In this document: one piece after another, positions 1 to 6,897 of the stretch | How the letters are laid out: each line of letters begins with the position of its first letter | Numbering within the stretch: the first letter of the stretch is position 1 | From: Desulfobulbaceae bacterium UBA2213 | GTDB lineage: Bacteria; Desulfobacterota; Desulfobulbia; Desulfobulbales; Desulfocapsaceae | NCBI GenBank assembly: GCA_002327225.1 | Contig: DCUN01000054.1 | Span: forward strand, 1 to 13,075 | Direction: 5' to 3' | Length of the DNA stretch: 13,075 bases | Made by a program: the position numbers and the translations under genes | The notes under the pieces: generated by a model | Database searches by the model: none | Seen by the model: only the letters and a program-made list of their open reading frames with translations | What the model was told of the DNA's origin: nothing

Positions 1-137
1 CTACGACAGGCAGATGTAAGGCGATGTTGCGGACAACCCGAGGGGTATAAGATAAAGGCCTGGGAATTGCGCACCGAGGAGTATATGTACCTTCTTTTTT
101 TATATCTGGCAAGAGATAGTGAAAACAGATGGTAGTG

Positions 138-172
138 AAAAAAAAACCTTTCTTCCTTGTCGGGAAGAAAGG
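138..172 (-). terminator. Intrinsic terminator of the gltX-glnS unit
   Basis: A perfect 10-bp inverted repeat, CCTTTCTTCC at 147-156 and GGAAGAAAGG at 163-172, has a 6-nt loop. On the minus strand it is followed by nine T (A9 at 138-146 on the plus strand). It lies 40 nt past the glnS stop codon. There is no T tract on the plus-strand side, so it works leftward only. The stem is moderately GC-rich, but perfect pairing plus T9 makes this the clearest terminator in the window. Confidence 0.9.
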
Positions 173-211
173 CGCAGGAGTAGTGTAGAGAACCAGCTTG
201 CTTGCTGCTTC

Positions 212-1921
212 TCAGGATGTATAGCCGGTTGTATCGGTCTTGATCCAGGAATCCTTGAGGGTAACGGTCCGGTTGAAGACAGGGGCCCCCGGCTGAGAAT
301 CAATCAGGTCGGTACAGAAGTAACCATTTCGCTCAAATTGAAACTGTTCTCCTGCCTGTGCCTTGGCAAGCGAGGGCTCGAGCAGGCAGCAGTCAAGACT
401 GGTGAGAGAGTTCGGATTCAGATGTTCTTTGAAGTCCACCTCTTTGTCTGCATCTGGATTTTCGCTCAAGAACAGGCGGTCGTAGACCCGAACCGGACAG
501 GAAATGGCATGCGGTGCTGAAACCCAGTGGATGGTGCCTTTGACCTTGCGGCCATCGGGAGAGCCCCCCCCCTTTGTCTCCGGATCATAGGTGCAGTGAA
601 TCGCCGTGATCTCACCCGTTGTTGTATCTTTGACCACGGAGACGCAGCGGATAAAATAGCCATACCGCAGGCGCACTTCACGCTCCGGCCCCAGGCGGAA
701 GAATTTTTTTGGCGGATCTTCCCTGAAGTCATCACGTTCAATGTAGAGCTCGCGCGAAAAGGGGACTGTGCGGCTGCCCATCTCCGGACGCTGGGGATGA
801 TTCTGGGCCTCAAGCTCTTCGCACTCTCCTGGCGGATAATTATCAATGATAACCTTCAGAGGATTGAGCACGGCCATGACCCTGGGCGCTGTCTCATTGA
901 GGTCGTCCCGGGCCGCATTTTCCAGCACGCTCATGTCGATCCAGCTTTCCTTCTTGCCAATGCCGATATCCGTGCAGAATTTACGGATGGCGGATGCTGG
1001 ATAGCCGCGCCGTCTGAGGCCGGAGATGGTGAGCATGCGCGGGTCATCCCAGCCGTTCACATAACCGCCCTGTACCAGTTGCAGGATCTTACGTTTGCTC
1101 ATGACGGTGTAGGTCAGGTTGAGCCGGGCAAATTCAATCTGCCGGGGATGACATGCTGTCTGCAGGGTGTCGAGAAACCAGTCGTAGAGAGGGCGGTGAT
1201 CCTCAAATTCGAGGGTGCAGAGGGAGTGGGTGATCCCCTCAAGGGCATCAGAGATACAATGGGTGTAGTCGTACATGGGGTAGATGCACCACGCATCACC
1301 GGTGCGGTGATGGGCGACCTTCAGGATCCTGTAGATGACAGGGTCGCGCATGTTCAGGTTGGGCGAACCCATGTCGATCCTGGCCCGCAGGACACGGCTG
1401 CCTTCTGCAAATTCACCCTCTTTCATCCGCTTAAAAAGATCCAGGTTTTCCTCAAGAGGCCGGTCACGGTAGGGGCTTTCCTTACCGGCCTCGGTGAGGG
1501 TGCCCCGGTAGCTCCTCATCTCTTCAGCGGAGAGTTCGCAGACATAGGCGCGGCCCAGCTTGATCAGCTGGATGGCATAGTCATACAAGCGGTCAAAGTA
1601 GTCGGAGGCGTAGAAGAGGTTCCGGCCCCAGTCAAAACCAAGCCAGTGAACGTCCTTTTTGATGGATTCCACATAGGCTGACTCTTCCTTGCTGGGGTTG
1701 GTATCATCAAAACGAAGGTGGCAGGGACTGTTGTTTTCCAGGCCGATGCCGAAGTTGAGGCAGATGGATTTGGCATGGCCAATGTGCAGAAAACCATTGG
1801 GCTCAGGTGGAAAACGGGTCACGGATTGCTGGTGTTTACCGGAACGCAGGTCTTCGGCGATAATCTGCCTGATGAAATCAAGGGGTCTTGCTTCGGCTGA
1901 AATTTCGGTGTTGTCCGTCAT
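212..1921 (-). CDS. glnS: Glutaminyl-tRNA synthetase (GlnRS)
   Basis: This cytoplasmic class I aminoacyl-tRNA synthetase joins glutamine to tRNA-Gln using ATP. The 569-residue product is close to the usual bacterial length (about 550). Visible motifs are the HIGH signature in PPEPNGFLHIGHAKS (residues 39-52), the KMSKS-like VMSKRK at 273-278, and the GlnRS-type C-terminal anticodon-binding beta-barrels, with DGRKVKGTIHWVSAPHA at 456-472. The ATG at 1921 precedes MTDNTEISAEARPLDFI, a normal GlnRS start; upstream there is only a weak GGGA ribosome-binding site. It lies 128 nt downstream of gltX on the same strand and is probably co-transcribed. Codons for G451-G453 form a run of nine G (564-572 on the plus strand as C). 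GlnRS is patchily distributed in bacteria, so its presence implies direct Gln-tRNA charging. The family call is firm because GlnRS-specific C-terminal motifs separate it from GluRS. Confidence 0.97.
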   Translation of the reverse strand: MTDNTEISAEARPLDFIRQIIAEDLRSGKHQQSVTRFPPEPNGFLHIGHAKSICLNFGIGLENNSPCHLRFDDTNPSKEESAYVESIKKDVHWLGFDWGRNLFYASDYFDRLYDYAIQLIKLGRAYVCELSAEEMRSYRGTLTEAGKESPYRDRPLEENLDLFKRMKEGEFAEGSRVLRARIDMGSPNLNMRDPVIYRILKVAHHRTGDAWCIYPMYDYTHCISDALEGITHSLCTLEFEDHRPLYDWFLDTLQTACHPRQIEFARLNLTYTVMSKRKILQLVQGGYVNGWDDPRMLTISGLRRRGYPASAIRKFCTDIGIGKKESWIDMSVLENAARDDLNETAPRVMAVLNPLKVIIDNYPPGECEELEAQNHPQRPEMGSRTVPFSRELYIERDDFREDPPKKFFRLGPEREVRLRYGYFIRCVSVVKDTTTGEITAIHCTYDPETKGGGSPDGRKVKGTIHWVSAPHAISCPVRVYDRLFLSENPDADKEVDFKEHLNPNSLTSLDCCLLEPSLAKAQAGEQFQFERNGYFCTDLIDSQPGAPVFNRTVTLKDSWIKTDTTGYTS

Positions 1922-2049
1922 GATCTTTTTTCCCTGTTTTATTGTAACTGTTCTGCACTTACAAGAGTAACTATTTGTTTTGTAATATTTTTTCGCGCAG
2001 AGGCGCAGAAATCAGTTGTTCAACTGCAACCAAGGTGAATCGTTACGTT
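1922..2049 (-). other. gltX-glnS intergenic spacer with a tandem 8-mer
   Basis: This 128-nt AT-rich gap between two same-strand synthetase genes has no T-tract terminator in the direction of transcription, so read-through from gltX into glnS is plausible. It contains the tandem GCGCAGAG GCGCAGAA at 1995-2010, which also forms a short GCGC/GCGC hairpin. The tandem resembles short CGCAGAG-type motifs scattered between genes in several bacteria, but I cannot test copy number from one window. I found no convincing separate promoter for glnS. Confidence 0.45.
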
Positions 2050-3528
2050 TTATTGAAAGAGTCTGGCCACATCACGAAGACGTTGGACAACCTTGTCGCG
2101 ACCCAGAGCCATGAGTATATCATACATGGAGGGTCCGGCAAGCTGGCCGGTGACCACGGTGCGCATGCCATTGACAATGACACCAGGCTTTACTCCCTTC
2201 TCTTCGGCCAGCTCTTTAGCCACCCGCTCCGTCTCTTCCGCTGTGAAATGTTCAAGAGCCTGGTAGCGGTCGCCAAGCAGGGGCAGCCACTCCTTGAGGT
2301 CTGGAAATTTGAGCAGATTTTTTTCCAGTGGCTTGGTCTCCACCTGGAAATCATCGGCAAAATAGGCGCGTCCCAGGGTGGCAAAATCGTTGAGGGTATG
2401 AAAGCGGTCGCGGATCAGATCGAGGGTGTGCAGATACCATTCCTTCTTCTCGCCAGCATAAGAGGCGTCCCAAAGACCTTCTTTCTCCAGCACCTGTTGA
2501 ACCATGTCGCCGATCTCATGAATATTCATGGTGCGCAGATAGTGTTCATTGATGGCAATAGCCTTGGGGTCGGTGAAGAATTTTTCATCTCCAAGACGGT
2601 AATTGAAGATGGAGTTGGACTTGTTGATGCGCTCGAGGCTGAAGGCCTCGATGAGTTCCTCGCGGGAAAAGATCTCCCGGTCATCACCGGGCGACCAGCC
2701 GAGCAGGACAAGGAAATTGCTGAGGGCCCAGGGGATAAAGCCATGCTCTTTGTAAAAATGAACGGCTACAATCTCACCATGTTTGCGCTTTGATATCTTG
2801 GCCTTTTTCAGGTCGAGTGTGAGCGGCATATGGGCAAAGACGGGCAAGGGTGCCCCGAGCGCCTCGTAGAGCAGAACCTGGCGGGTCGTATTGGTCATGT
2901 GATCCTGGCCGCGAATGACGTGACTGATCCTGTCACGGATGTCATCCACCACATTGCAGAGCAGGTAGAGGGGTTTGCCGTTGGAGCGGACAATGACAAA
3001 GTCATCGACCTCGCTGTAACTGTGTTCAATGCGTCCGAGGACCTTGTCATCATAGCCAAGCATGCCGCTGCGTTCAGGCACCTTGAAGCGGATGACATAG
3101 GGCAGACCCGCACCCTCTTTTTCGGCAACCTGTTCCGGGGTCAGATGGCGACAGGTGCCGTCGTAGCCCATATGCTGTTTGGCTGCCATTGCCGCCTCTT
3201 TTCTGGCCTCAAGCTCTTCCTTGGTGCAGAAACATTTATACCCATTGCCCTCTGCCAGCAGTCGGTTGGCTGCGGCCAGATGATCATCGCTGAATTCCGT
3301 CTGGAAGTAAGGGCCTTCATCCCAGTCGATACCCAGCCACTCGAGACCGTCGAGGATGCCCTGGATTGAGGCCTCTGTAGATCGTTCAGTGTCCGTGTCT
3401 TCAATACGCAGGATCAGCTTGCCGCCAGTTTTCTTGGCGTAAAGCCAGTTGAAGAGGGCGGTTCTTGCCCCGCCTATATGGAGATAGCCGGTGGGACTCG
3501 GCGGAAAGCGCAGTCGTGTCTCTGTCAT
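2050..3528 (-). CDS. gltX: Glutamyl-tRNA synthetase (GluRS)
   Basis: This cytoplasmic enzyme charges tRNA-Glu with glutamate. The 492-residue product has the class I signature PPSPTGYLHIGGARTA (residues 9-24) and the KMSKS-like KISKRKHGE (244-252). A zinc-type set, C99-x-C101 and C126-x-H128, matches the position of the zinc site in E. coli GluRS. The frame stays open up to 3630, but the ATG at 3528 is preferred: AAGGAG (3534-3539, minus strand) sits 5 nt upstream and the family begins at MTETRLRFPPSPTG. It is the first gene of the leftward unit with glnS. Its promoter lies about 70 nt upstream, in the region divergent to serA. With a dedicated GlnRS next door, this GluRS is expected to discriminate tRNA-Glu from tRNA-Gln; that is inference. 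Confidence 0.97.
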   Translation of the reverse strand: MTETRLRFPPSPTGYLHIGGARTALFNWLYAKKTGGKLILRIEDTDTERSTEASIQGILDGLEWLGIDWDEGPYFQTEFSDDHLAAANRLLAEGNGYKCFCTKEELEARKEAAMAAKQHMGYDGTCRHLTPEQVAEKEGAGLPYVIRFKVPERSGMLGYDDKVLGRIEHSYSEVDDFVIVRSNGKPLYLLCNVVDDIRDRISHVIRGQDHMTNTTRQVLLYEALGAPLPVFAHMPLTLDLKKAKISKRKHGEIVAVHFYKEHGFIPWALSNFLVLLGWSPGDDREIFSREELIEAFSLERINKSNSIFNYRLGDEKFFTDPKAIAINEHYLRTMNIHEIGDMVQQVLEKEGLWDASYAGEKKEWYLHTLDLIRDRFHTLNDFATLGRAYFADDFQVETKPLEKNLLKFPDLKEWLPLLGDRYQALEHFTAEETERVAKELAEEKGVKPGVIVNGMRTVVTGQLAGPSMYDILMALGRDKVVQRLRDVARLFQ

Positions 3529-3601
3529 GAAAACTCCTTGGGATGATCGGGCTTGCTGATCAGTGTATGTGAAAAGTAGAATAAGGCTTGAAAAAGACTT
3601 C

Positions 3602-3630
3602 TTTATATCGTTTTCACGTCTATTGTTCAA
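3602..3630 (-). promoter_or_regulatory. Sigma-70-type promoter for gltX
   Basis: Read on the minus strand, a -35 TTGAAC (3625-3630; 4 of 6 to consensus) is separated by exactly 17 nt from a -10 TATAAA (3602-3607; 5 of 6). Transcription would begin near 3595, giving a leader of about 67 nt before the gltX ATG at 3528. Hexamer quality, spacing and position agree. No start-site data are available, so this is a sequence prediction. Confidence 0.6.
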
Positions 3631-3717
3631 TAGGTATGATGGTGAAAAGAACGATTTATTAATGCTTCCGCGGGATGTGGAGCGGAGGAAAGTTATCGAA
3701 AAAGTAAAGTATTTTTG

Positions 3718-3746
3718 TTGTTCTCTTTTAGTGAAACTTGTATAGT
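3718..3746 (+). promoter_or_regulatory. Probable promoter for serA
   Basis: A -10 TATAGT (3741-3746; 5 of 6) lies 17 nt from a poor -35 TTGTTC (3718-3723; 3 of 6). Initiation near 3753 would leave a leader of about 128 nt, within which the CATCTC/GAGATG hairpin could form. The weak -35 suggests an activator may help, or that the real promoter is elsewhere in this AT-rich stretch. Confidence 0.45.
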
Positions 3747-3880
3747 ATTTTTCTTTTTTATGAAATTTGTCATGATAGTCGTAAAAGAAAAAAGCGCATC
3801 TCTGTCTTTATTTATGGAGTGGAGATGGGTTCAGGGGTAGTCCATTAAGAATGTGATCCGAATAATGAGGGGAATAAAAA

Positions 3881-5473
3881 ATGAAAGTACTGATTAGTGA
3901 CAACCTGTCTCCTGCCGGAGCACAGATTTTACGTGATGCCGGTCTGGACGTAGATATCAATACAGGTCTTGCTCCGGAAGAGTTGAAGAAGATTATCGGT
4001 AATTATGATGGCCTGGTTATTCGCAGCGCCACCAAGGTGACGGCAGAGATCATTGCCGCCGCCGAAAGATTGCGGGTGGTGGGGCGTGCGGGTATCGGTC
4101 TTGATAATGTGGACATCCCAGCAGCCAGTCAGAAAGGAATAGTGGTCATGAACGCGCCTGATGGCAATGCCACCACTGCGGCTGAGCACGCCATCTCCTT
4201 AATGATGTCTCTGTCTCGCAATATCCCCCAGGCTACTGCCTCCATGAAGGCTGGAAAGTGGGAGAAAAAGAGTTTTATGGGACGTGAGGTGACCGGCAAG
4301 ACCCTGGGCATCTTTGGTATCGGCCGGATCGGTGCTATCGTCGCCAACAGGGCTCAGGGCTTAAGGATGAAGGTAATTGCCTACGATCCTCATATGCCCA
4401 AAGAGCTGGTGGACAAGCTGGGCGTGGAGCTGGTCAGCCTGGAAGAGCTTGCCAGGCGTTCTGATTATATCACCGTCCATGTACCGTTGACCAAAGAGAC
4501 GGACAAGGTTCTTTCCACTGAATTCTTTAAGAACATGAAGAAAGATGCCATGTTCATCGATTGCGCACGCGGCGGTGTCTGCGACGAAGAGGCCCTCTAC
4601 AAGGCTCTGGTTGATGGCGAGATTGCCGGTGCTGCCCTTGATGTCTTTGCTGTGGAGCCAACGAACATGGAAAATTGCCCCATGCTGGGCCTGAATAATT
4701 TTATCTGTACCCCACATCTCGGTGCTTCCACCAGTGAGGCCCAGGAGAATGTGGCTCTGACCATTGCCGAGCAGGTGGCTGATTACCTCAATACCGGTGT
4801 TGTTGCCAATGCGGTGAATGTTCCTTCGGTCAGCGGCGATGTGCTGGCTCAGGTTGGCCCCTATATCAATCTGGGTGAAATGCTGGGATCCCTCCATATG
4901 CAGATTGCCAAAGGCAGCGTGCAGGATGTGAGCATCGAATACAGCGGTGAACTGGCGGAGCTGAATACCAGCCCCATCACCGTTGCCTTTCTGAAAGGGC
5001 TCTTCACCCCCATTCTCCAGGATGCGGTCAACTATGTCAACGCCCCTGTAATTGCCCGCGATCGCGGAATCAGGGTGGTCGAGTCCAGGACGGAACAGTC
5101 GGATGATTTTACCAATAGTGTGACCATCAAGGTCAAGTCCAGCGAGGGCGAAAATGTCCTGGTGGGAACTGTCTTTGGTAAAAAAGAGCCTCGCCTGGTT
5201 CGTTTGAATGCCTTCCGCCTCGAGGCTCTTCCGGCAGGGCCCATGCTTCTGGTCTATAATAAGGATGTTCCCGGTGTCATCGGTGACCTCGGTACCACCC
5301 TCGGTAAGGCCGGTGTGAATATCTCAAGGATGACAGTGGGCCGTGAAGAGGCAAGTGAGCAGAATGTTATTTTCCTCAACACCAATATTCCGATTTCCAA
5401 GGAATTGCTGGCTGAGGTACAGGCCCTTGAGTATATTGACGGGGCGATTGCCCTCGAGATGGTGAGCTATTAA
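3881..5473 (+). CDS. serA: D-3-phosphoglycerate dehydrogenase, long ACT-domain form
   Basis: The enzyme oxidises 3-phosphoglycerate to 3-phosphohydroxypyruvate with NAD, the first step of serine synthesis in the cytoplasm. The 530-residue product is of the long type. It has a substrate-binding half (about 1-98 and 287-312) and a Rossmann NAD domain with G146-x-G148-xx-G151 and D169 for the adenine ribose. The catalytic set is R230 (CARGG), E259 (AVEPT) and H279 (TPHLGAS). An intervening ASB-type domain spans about 320-445, and a C-terminal ACT domain (about 455-528, with NKDVPGVIGDLGTTLG) could sense serine. The ATG at 3881 has GAGGGG 8 nt upstream. Three stop codons stand in tandem at the end (TAA TAA TAG). 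The next gene starts 51 nt later with no terminator between, so it may head the following operon. Confidence 0.97.
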   Translation: MKVLISDNLSPAGAQILRDAGLDVDINTGLAPEELKKIIGNYDGLVIRSATKVTAEIIAAAERLRVVGRAGIGLDNVDIPAASQKGIVVMNAPDGNATTAAEHAISLMMSLSRNIPQATASMKAGKWEKKSFMGREVTGKTLGIFGIGRIGAIVANRAQGLRMKVIAYDPHMPKELVDKLGVELVSLEELARRSDYITVHVPLTKETDKVLSTEFFKNMKKDAMFIDCARGGVCDEEALYKALVDGEIAGAALDVFAVEPTNMENCPMLGLNNFICTPHLGASTSEAQENVALTIAEQVADYLNTGVVANAVNVPSVSGDVLAQVGPYINLGEMLGSLHMQIAKGSVQDVSIEYSGELAELNTSPITVAFLKGLFTPILQDAVNYVNAPVIARDRGIRVVESRTEQSDDFTNSVTIKVKSSEGENVLVGTVFGKKEPRLVRLNAFRLEALPAGPMLLVYNKDVPGVIGDLGTTLGKAGVNISRMTVGREEASEQNVIFLNTNIPISKELLAEVQALEYIDGAIALEMVSY

Positions 5474-5524
5474 TAATAGGGTCTTTGCCGGGTTCAATCT
5501 TTTGAAGGAGCTTTAGGGTACGCT

Positions 5525-5845
5525 ATGGATGAACAAAAAAAACAGGGATGTCCTTGTGGAGAGGGAAAGGTTCCTGATAGAAACGGGAAATGTGTTATGC
5601 CCAGTGTGACGTTTCCTGCTTTTATCATGTCCTTGAACACTTCGGTTCTCTACCACCTGGGTGAAATTCCTGACCCGGCAACAGGCAAGAAACAGATTGA
5701 TTATGATCTGGCCCGACACGGAATTGAGACCTTGATGCTTCTGCAGGAGAAGACAAAGGGGAATCTGGCCTCTGATGAGGAGGGGATGCTGAAAGGTATT
5801 CTGTATGATGTGAAAATGCGTTTTGTGAATTCTGTCAAAAAGTAA
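5525..5845 (+). CDS. DUF1844 family protein with Cys-containing N-terminus
   Basis: A small protein (106 residues) of unknown function. From residue 26 on it resembles the DUF1844 family: PSVTFPAFIMSLNTSVLYHL (26-45), GEIPDPATGKK, then a helical part with LLQEKTKGNLASDEEGML. No signal peptide or membrane segment is evident. The first 24 residues are extra relative to the usual family start, with three cysteines (C9, C11, C23) in a basic, Gly-rich segment. The ATG at 5525 has AGGG 6 nt upstream. An internal ATG at 5597 would give the canonical MPSVTF start but has only a weak GGGA site. It lies between serA and ispE on the same strand, probably in one operon. Family assignment is by recall of the motif; the function is unknown. 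Confidence 0.85.
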   Translation: MDEQKKQGCPCGEGKVPDRNGKCVMPSVTFPAFIMSLNTSVLYHLGEIPDPATGKKQIDYDLARHGIETLMLLQEKTKGNLASDEEGMLKGILYDVKMRFVNSVKK

Positions 5846-5848
5846 GCG

Positions 5849-5868
5849 GCTTGAGTCCGGGCTCAAGC
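5849..5868 (+). repeat. Hairpin between DUF1844 gene and ispE
   Basis: A perfect 7-bp inverted repeat, GCTTGAG (5849-5855) and CTCAAGC (5862-5868), has a 6-nt loop and starts 3 nt past the DUF1844 stop codon. No T tract follows, so it is not a standard intrinsic terminator. It might stabilise the upstream message end or affect ispE translation, since the alternative TTG start at 5876 is only 8 nt away. Confidence 0.5.
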
Positions 5869-5896
5869 AACGGCTTTGAATGATGAGAAAAGAGTG

Positions 5897-6778
5897 ATGT
5901 CTGCGAATCAAGGGGGCTCTGTTACGTTACGAGCGCCCGCAAAGGTGAATCTCTTTTTGCGGGTTCTTGAGAGGCGCTCTGATGGGTATCATAATCTTGA
6001 TACCGTGATGCAGAAGCTGGAACTCTCAGACCTGCTGACCCTTGCCGTGACCGAAGAATCAGGAATTGTTTTGCGATGCCCTGACTCGGATCTGCCTGAA
6101 GATCGTTCCAATATTGTCTGGAGGGCGGCAGAGGCCTTTCTGGCGGCGTGTGGATGCGAAAAGCTGGGTCTTGCCATTACCCTTGAAAAAAATATCCCGA
6201 TTGCAGCCGGGCTCGGGGGGGGGAGCAGTGATGCCGGAACTGTGCTTACCGGACTGAACAGGCTGTTGGCTGCCGGCCTTACAATTGCGGAGCTTATAGA
6301 GCTTGCCAGGCCGCTGGGAGCGGATGTTCCCTTCTTTGTTACGGGGTATGGTGCTGTTCGGGCTGAAGGGATAGGGGATCGGATGGTCCCGCTGCCATCA
6401 TTGAAAAATTGTTCATTTGTCCTGGTGAATCCGGGGTTTTCTGTATCCACGCGCTGGGTTTATGAAAAATATGCGTTGACAATGGCAGGCAAAGATTCTA
6501 AATTGTATGATTCTCAAAAAAAAATGGATCATCTTTTGTTGCCTTCAGGAGTCAATGATCTTGAACGGGTAACTCTTTCTTTGTATCCTGAGATAGAGCT
6601 TCTTAAGCAAAAACTTCTTGTCCATGGAGCTGCTTCGGTATTGATGTCCGGCAGCGGTCCAACAGTTTTCGGGGTTTTTCCAGATGAGAATGGACGTCTG
6701 TCAAAGCTTGTCCGGCAGGCAGTTGAAGCCTTACAACAACAAAATAGTGTAAAAGTTTTTGTGACTCAACCTGTGTAA
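5897..6778 (+). CDS. ispE: 4-diphosphocytidyl-2-C-methyl-D-erythritol kinase
   Basis: This GHMP-family kinase phosphorylates CDP-methylerythritol with ATP in the MEP (non-mevalonate) isoprenoid pathway. Numbering from ATG 5897 (293 residues), PAKVNLFL (14-21) carries the conserved Lys16 and Asn18. The glycine-rich ATP loop is PIAAGLGGGSSDAG (101-114), the catalytic Asp143 is in LGADVPFF, and the third GHMP motif is LMSGSGPTVFGVF (249-261). The frame is open to a TTG at 5876, but that codon lacks a ribosome-binding site and abuts a hairpin. ATG 5897 (or GTG 5894) has a weak purine-rich GAGAAAAGAG upstream, so the start is uncertain by up to 7 codons. The glycine loop is encoded by nine consecutive G (6215-6223), and nine A occur at 6516-6524. 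The stop codon ends one base before the tRNA-Gln gene. Confidence 0.95.
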   Translation: MSANQGGSVTLRAPAKVNLFLRVLERRSDGYHNLDTVMQKLELSDLLTLAVTEESGIVLRCPDSDLPEDRSNIVWRAAEAFLAACGCEKLGLAITLEKNIPIAAGLGGGSSDAGTVLTGLNRLLAAGLTIAELIELARPLGADVPFFVTGYGAVRAEGIGDRMVPLPSLKNCSFVLVNPGFSVSTRWVYEKYALTMAGKDSKLYDSQKKMDHLLLPSGVNDLERVTLSLYPEIELLKQKLLVHGAASVLMSGSGPTVFGVFPDENGRLSKLVRQAVEALQQQNSVKVFVTQPV

Positions 6779-6853
6779 TGGGGTGTCGCCAAGCGGTAAG
6801 GCACCGGGTTTTGATCCCGGCATTCGTAGGTTCGATCCCTGCCACCCCAGCCA
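6779..6853 (+). tRNA. tRNA-Gln (anticodon UUG)
   Basis: A full cloverleaf of 75 nt with an encoded CCA end. The acceptor arm pairs TGGGGTG with CACCCCA, the D arm is GCC/GGC, and the anticodon stem CCGGG/CCCGG encloses loop TTTTGAT (anticodon TTG). The T arm is GTAGG/CCTGC around TTCGATC. The U1-A72 pair, G2-C71, G3-C70, G10, U34-U35-G36-A37 and discriminator G73 match identity elements known for E. coli GlnRS recognition, in keeping with glnS in this window. U1-A72 is also read by GatCAB, so it does not by itself prove direct charging. The gene begins at the base after the ispE stop codon and ends 44 nt before prs, so it must be cut out of a shared transcript or have a promoter inside ispE. 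Confidence 0.98.
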
Positions 6854-6897
6854 TCGAGAGAGGTTGGACAAATCTTTTACCTTAAACGGAAAAAAGT

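Larger units (their letters stand above)
3529..3880. other. Divergent gltX / serA control region
   Basis: This 352-nt region separates the leftward gltX start from the rightward serA start. It holds one promoter candidate per direction (3602-3630 minus, 3718-3746 plus). In the serA 5' leader, CATCTC at 797-802 and GAGATG at 822-827 (offset 3000) could form a 6-bp hairpin with a 19-nt loop; it has no T tract and does not match a riboswitch I know. Short frames here show no protein-like features. I see no protein gene in the stretch. Confidence 0.6.

Noticed and set aside
1..135. Open frame entering from the left edge on the plus strand (stop at 133-135)
   Set aside because: 44 open codons at the edge are not significant and the translation resembles no family I know. 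It could be the end of an upstream gene, but there is no support for it.
527..1681. 384-residue plus-strand frame opposite glnS
   Set aside because: It is antisense to a well-supported synthetase with intact motifs, shows no family features, and reflects the codon pattern of glnS.
1975..2793. 272-residue plus-strand frame opposite gltX
   Set aside because: Antisense shadow of gltX with no recognisable domain and no ribosome-binding site; the gltX motifs are all intact on the other strand.
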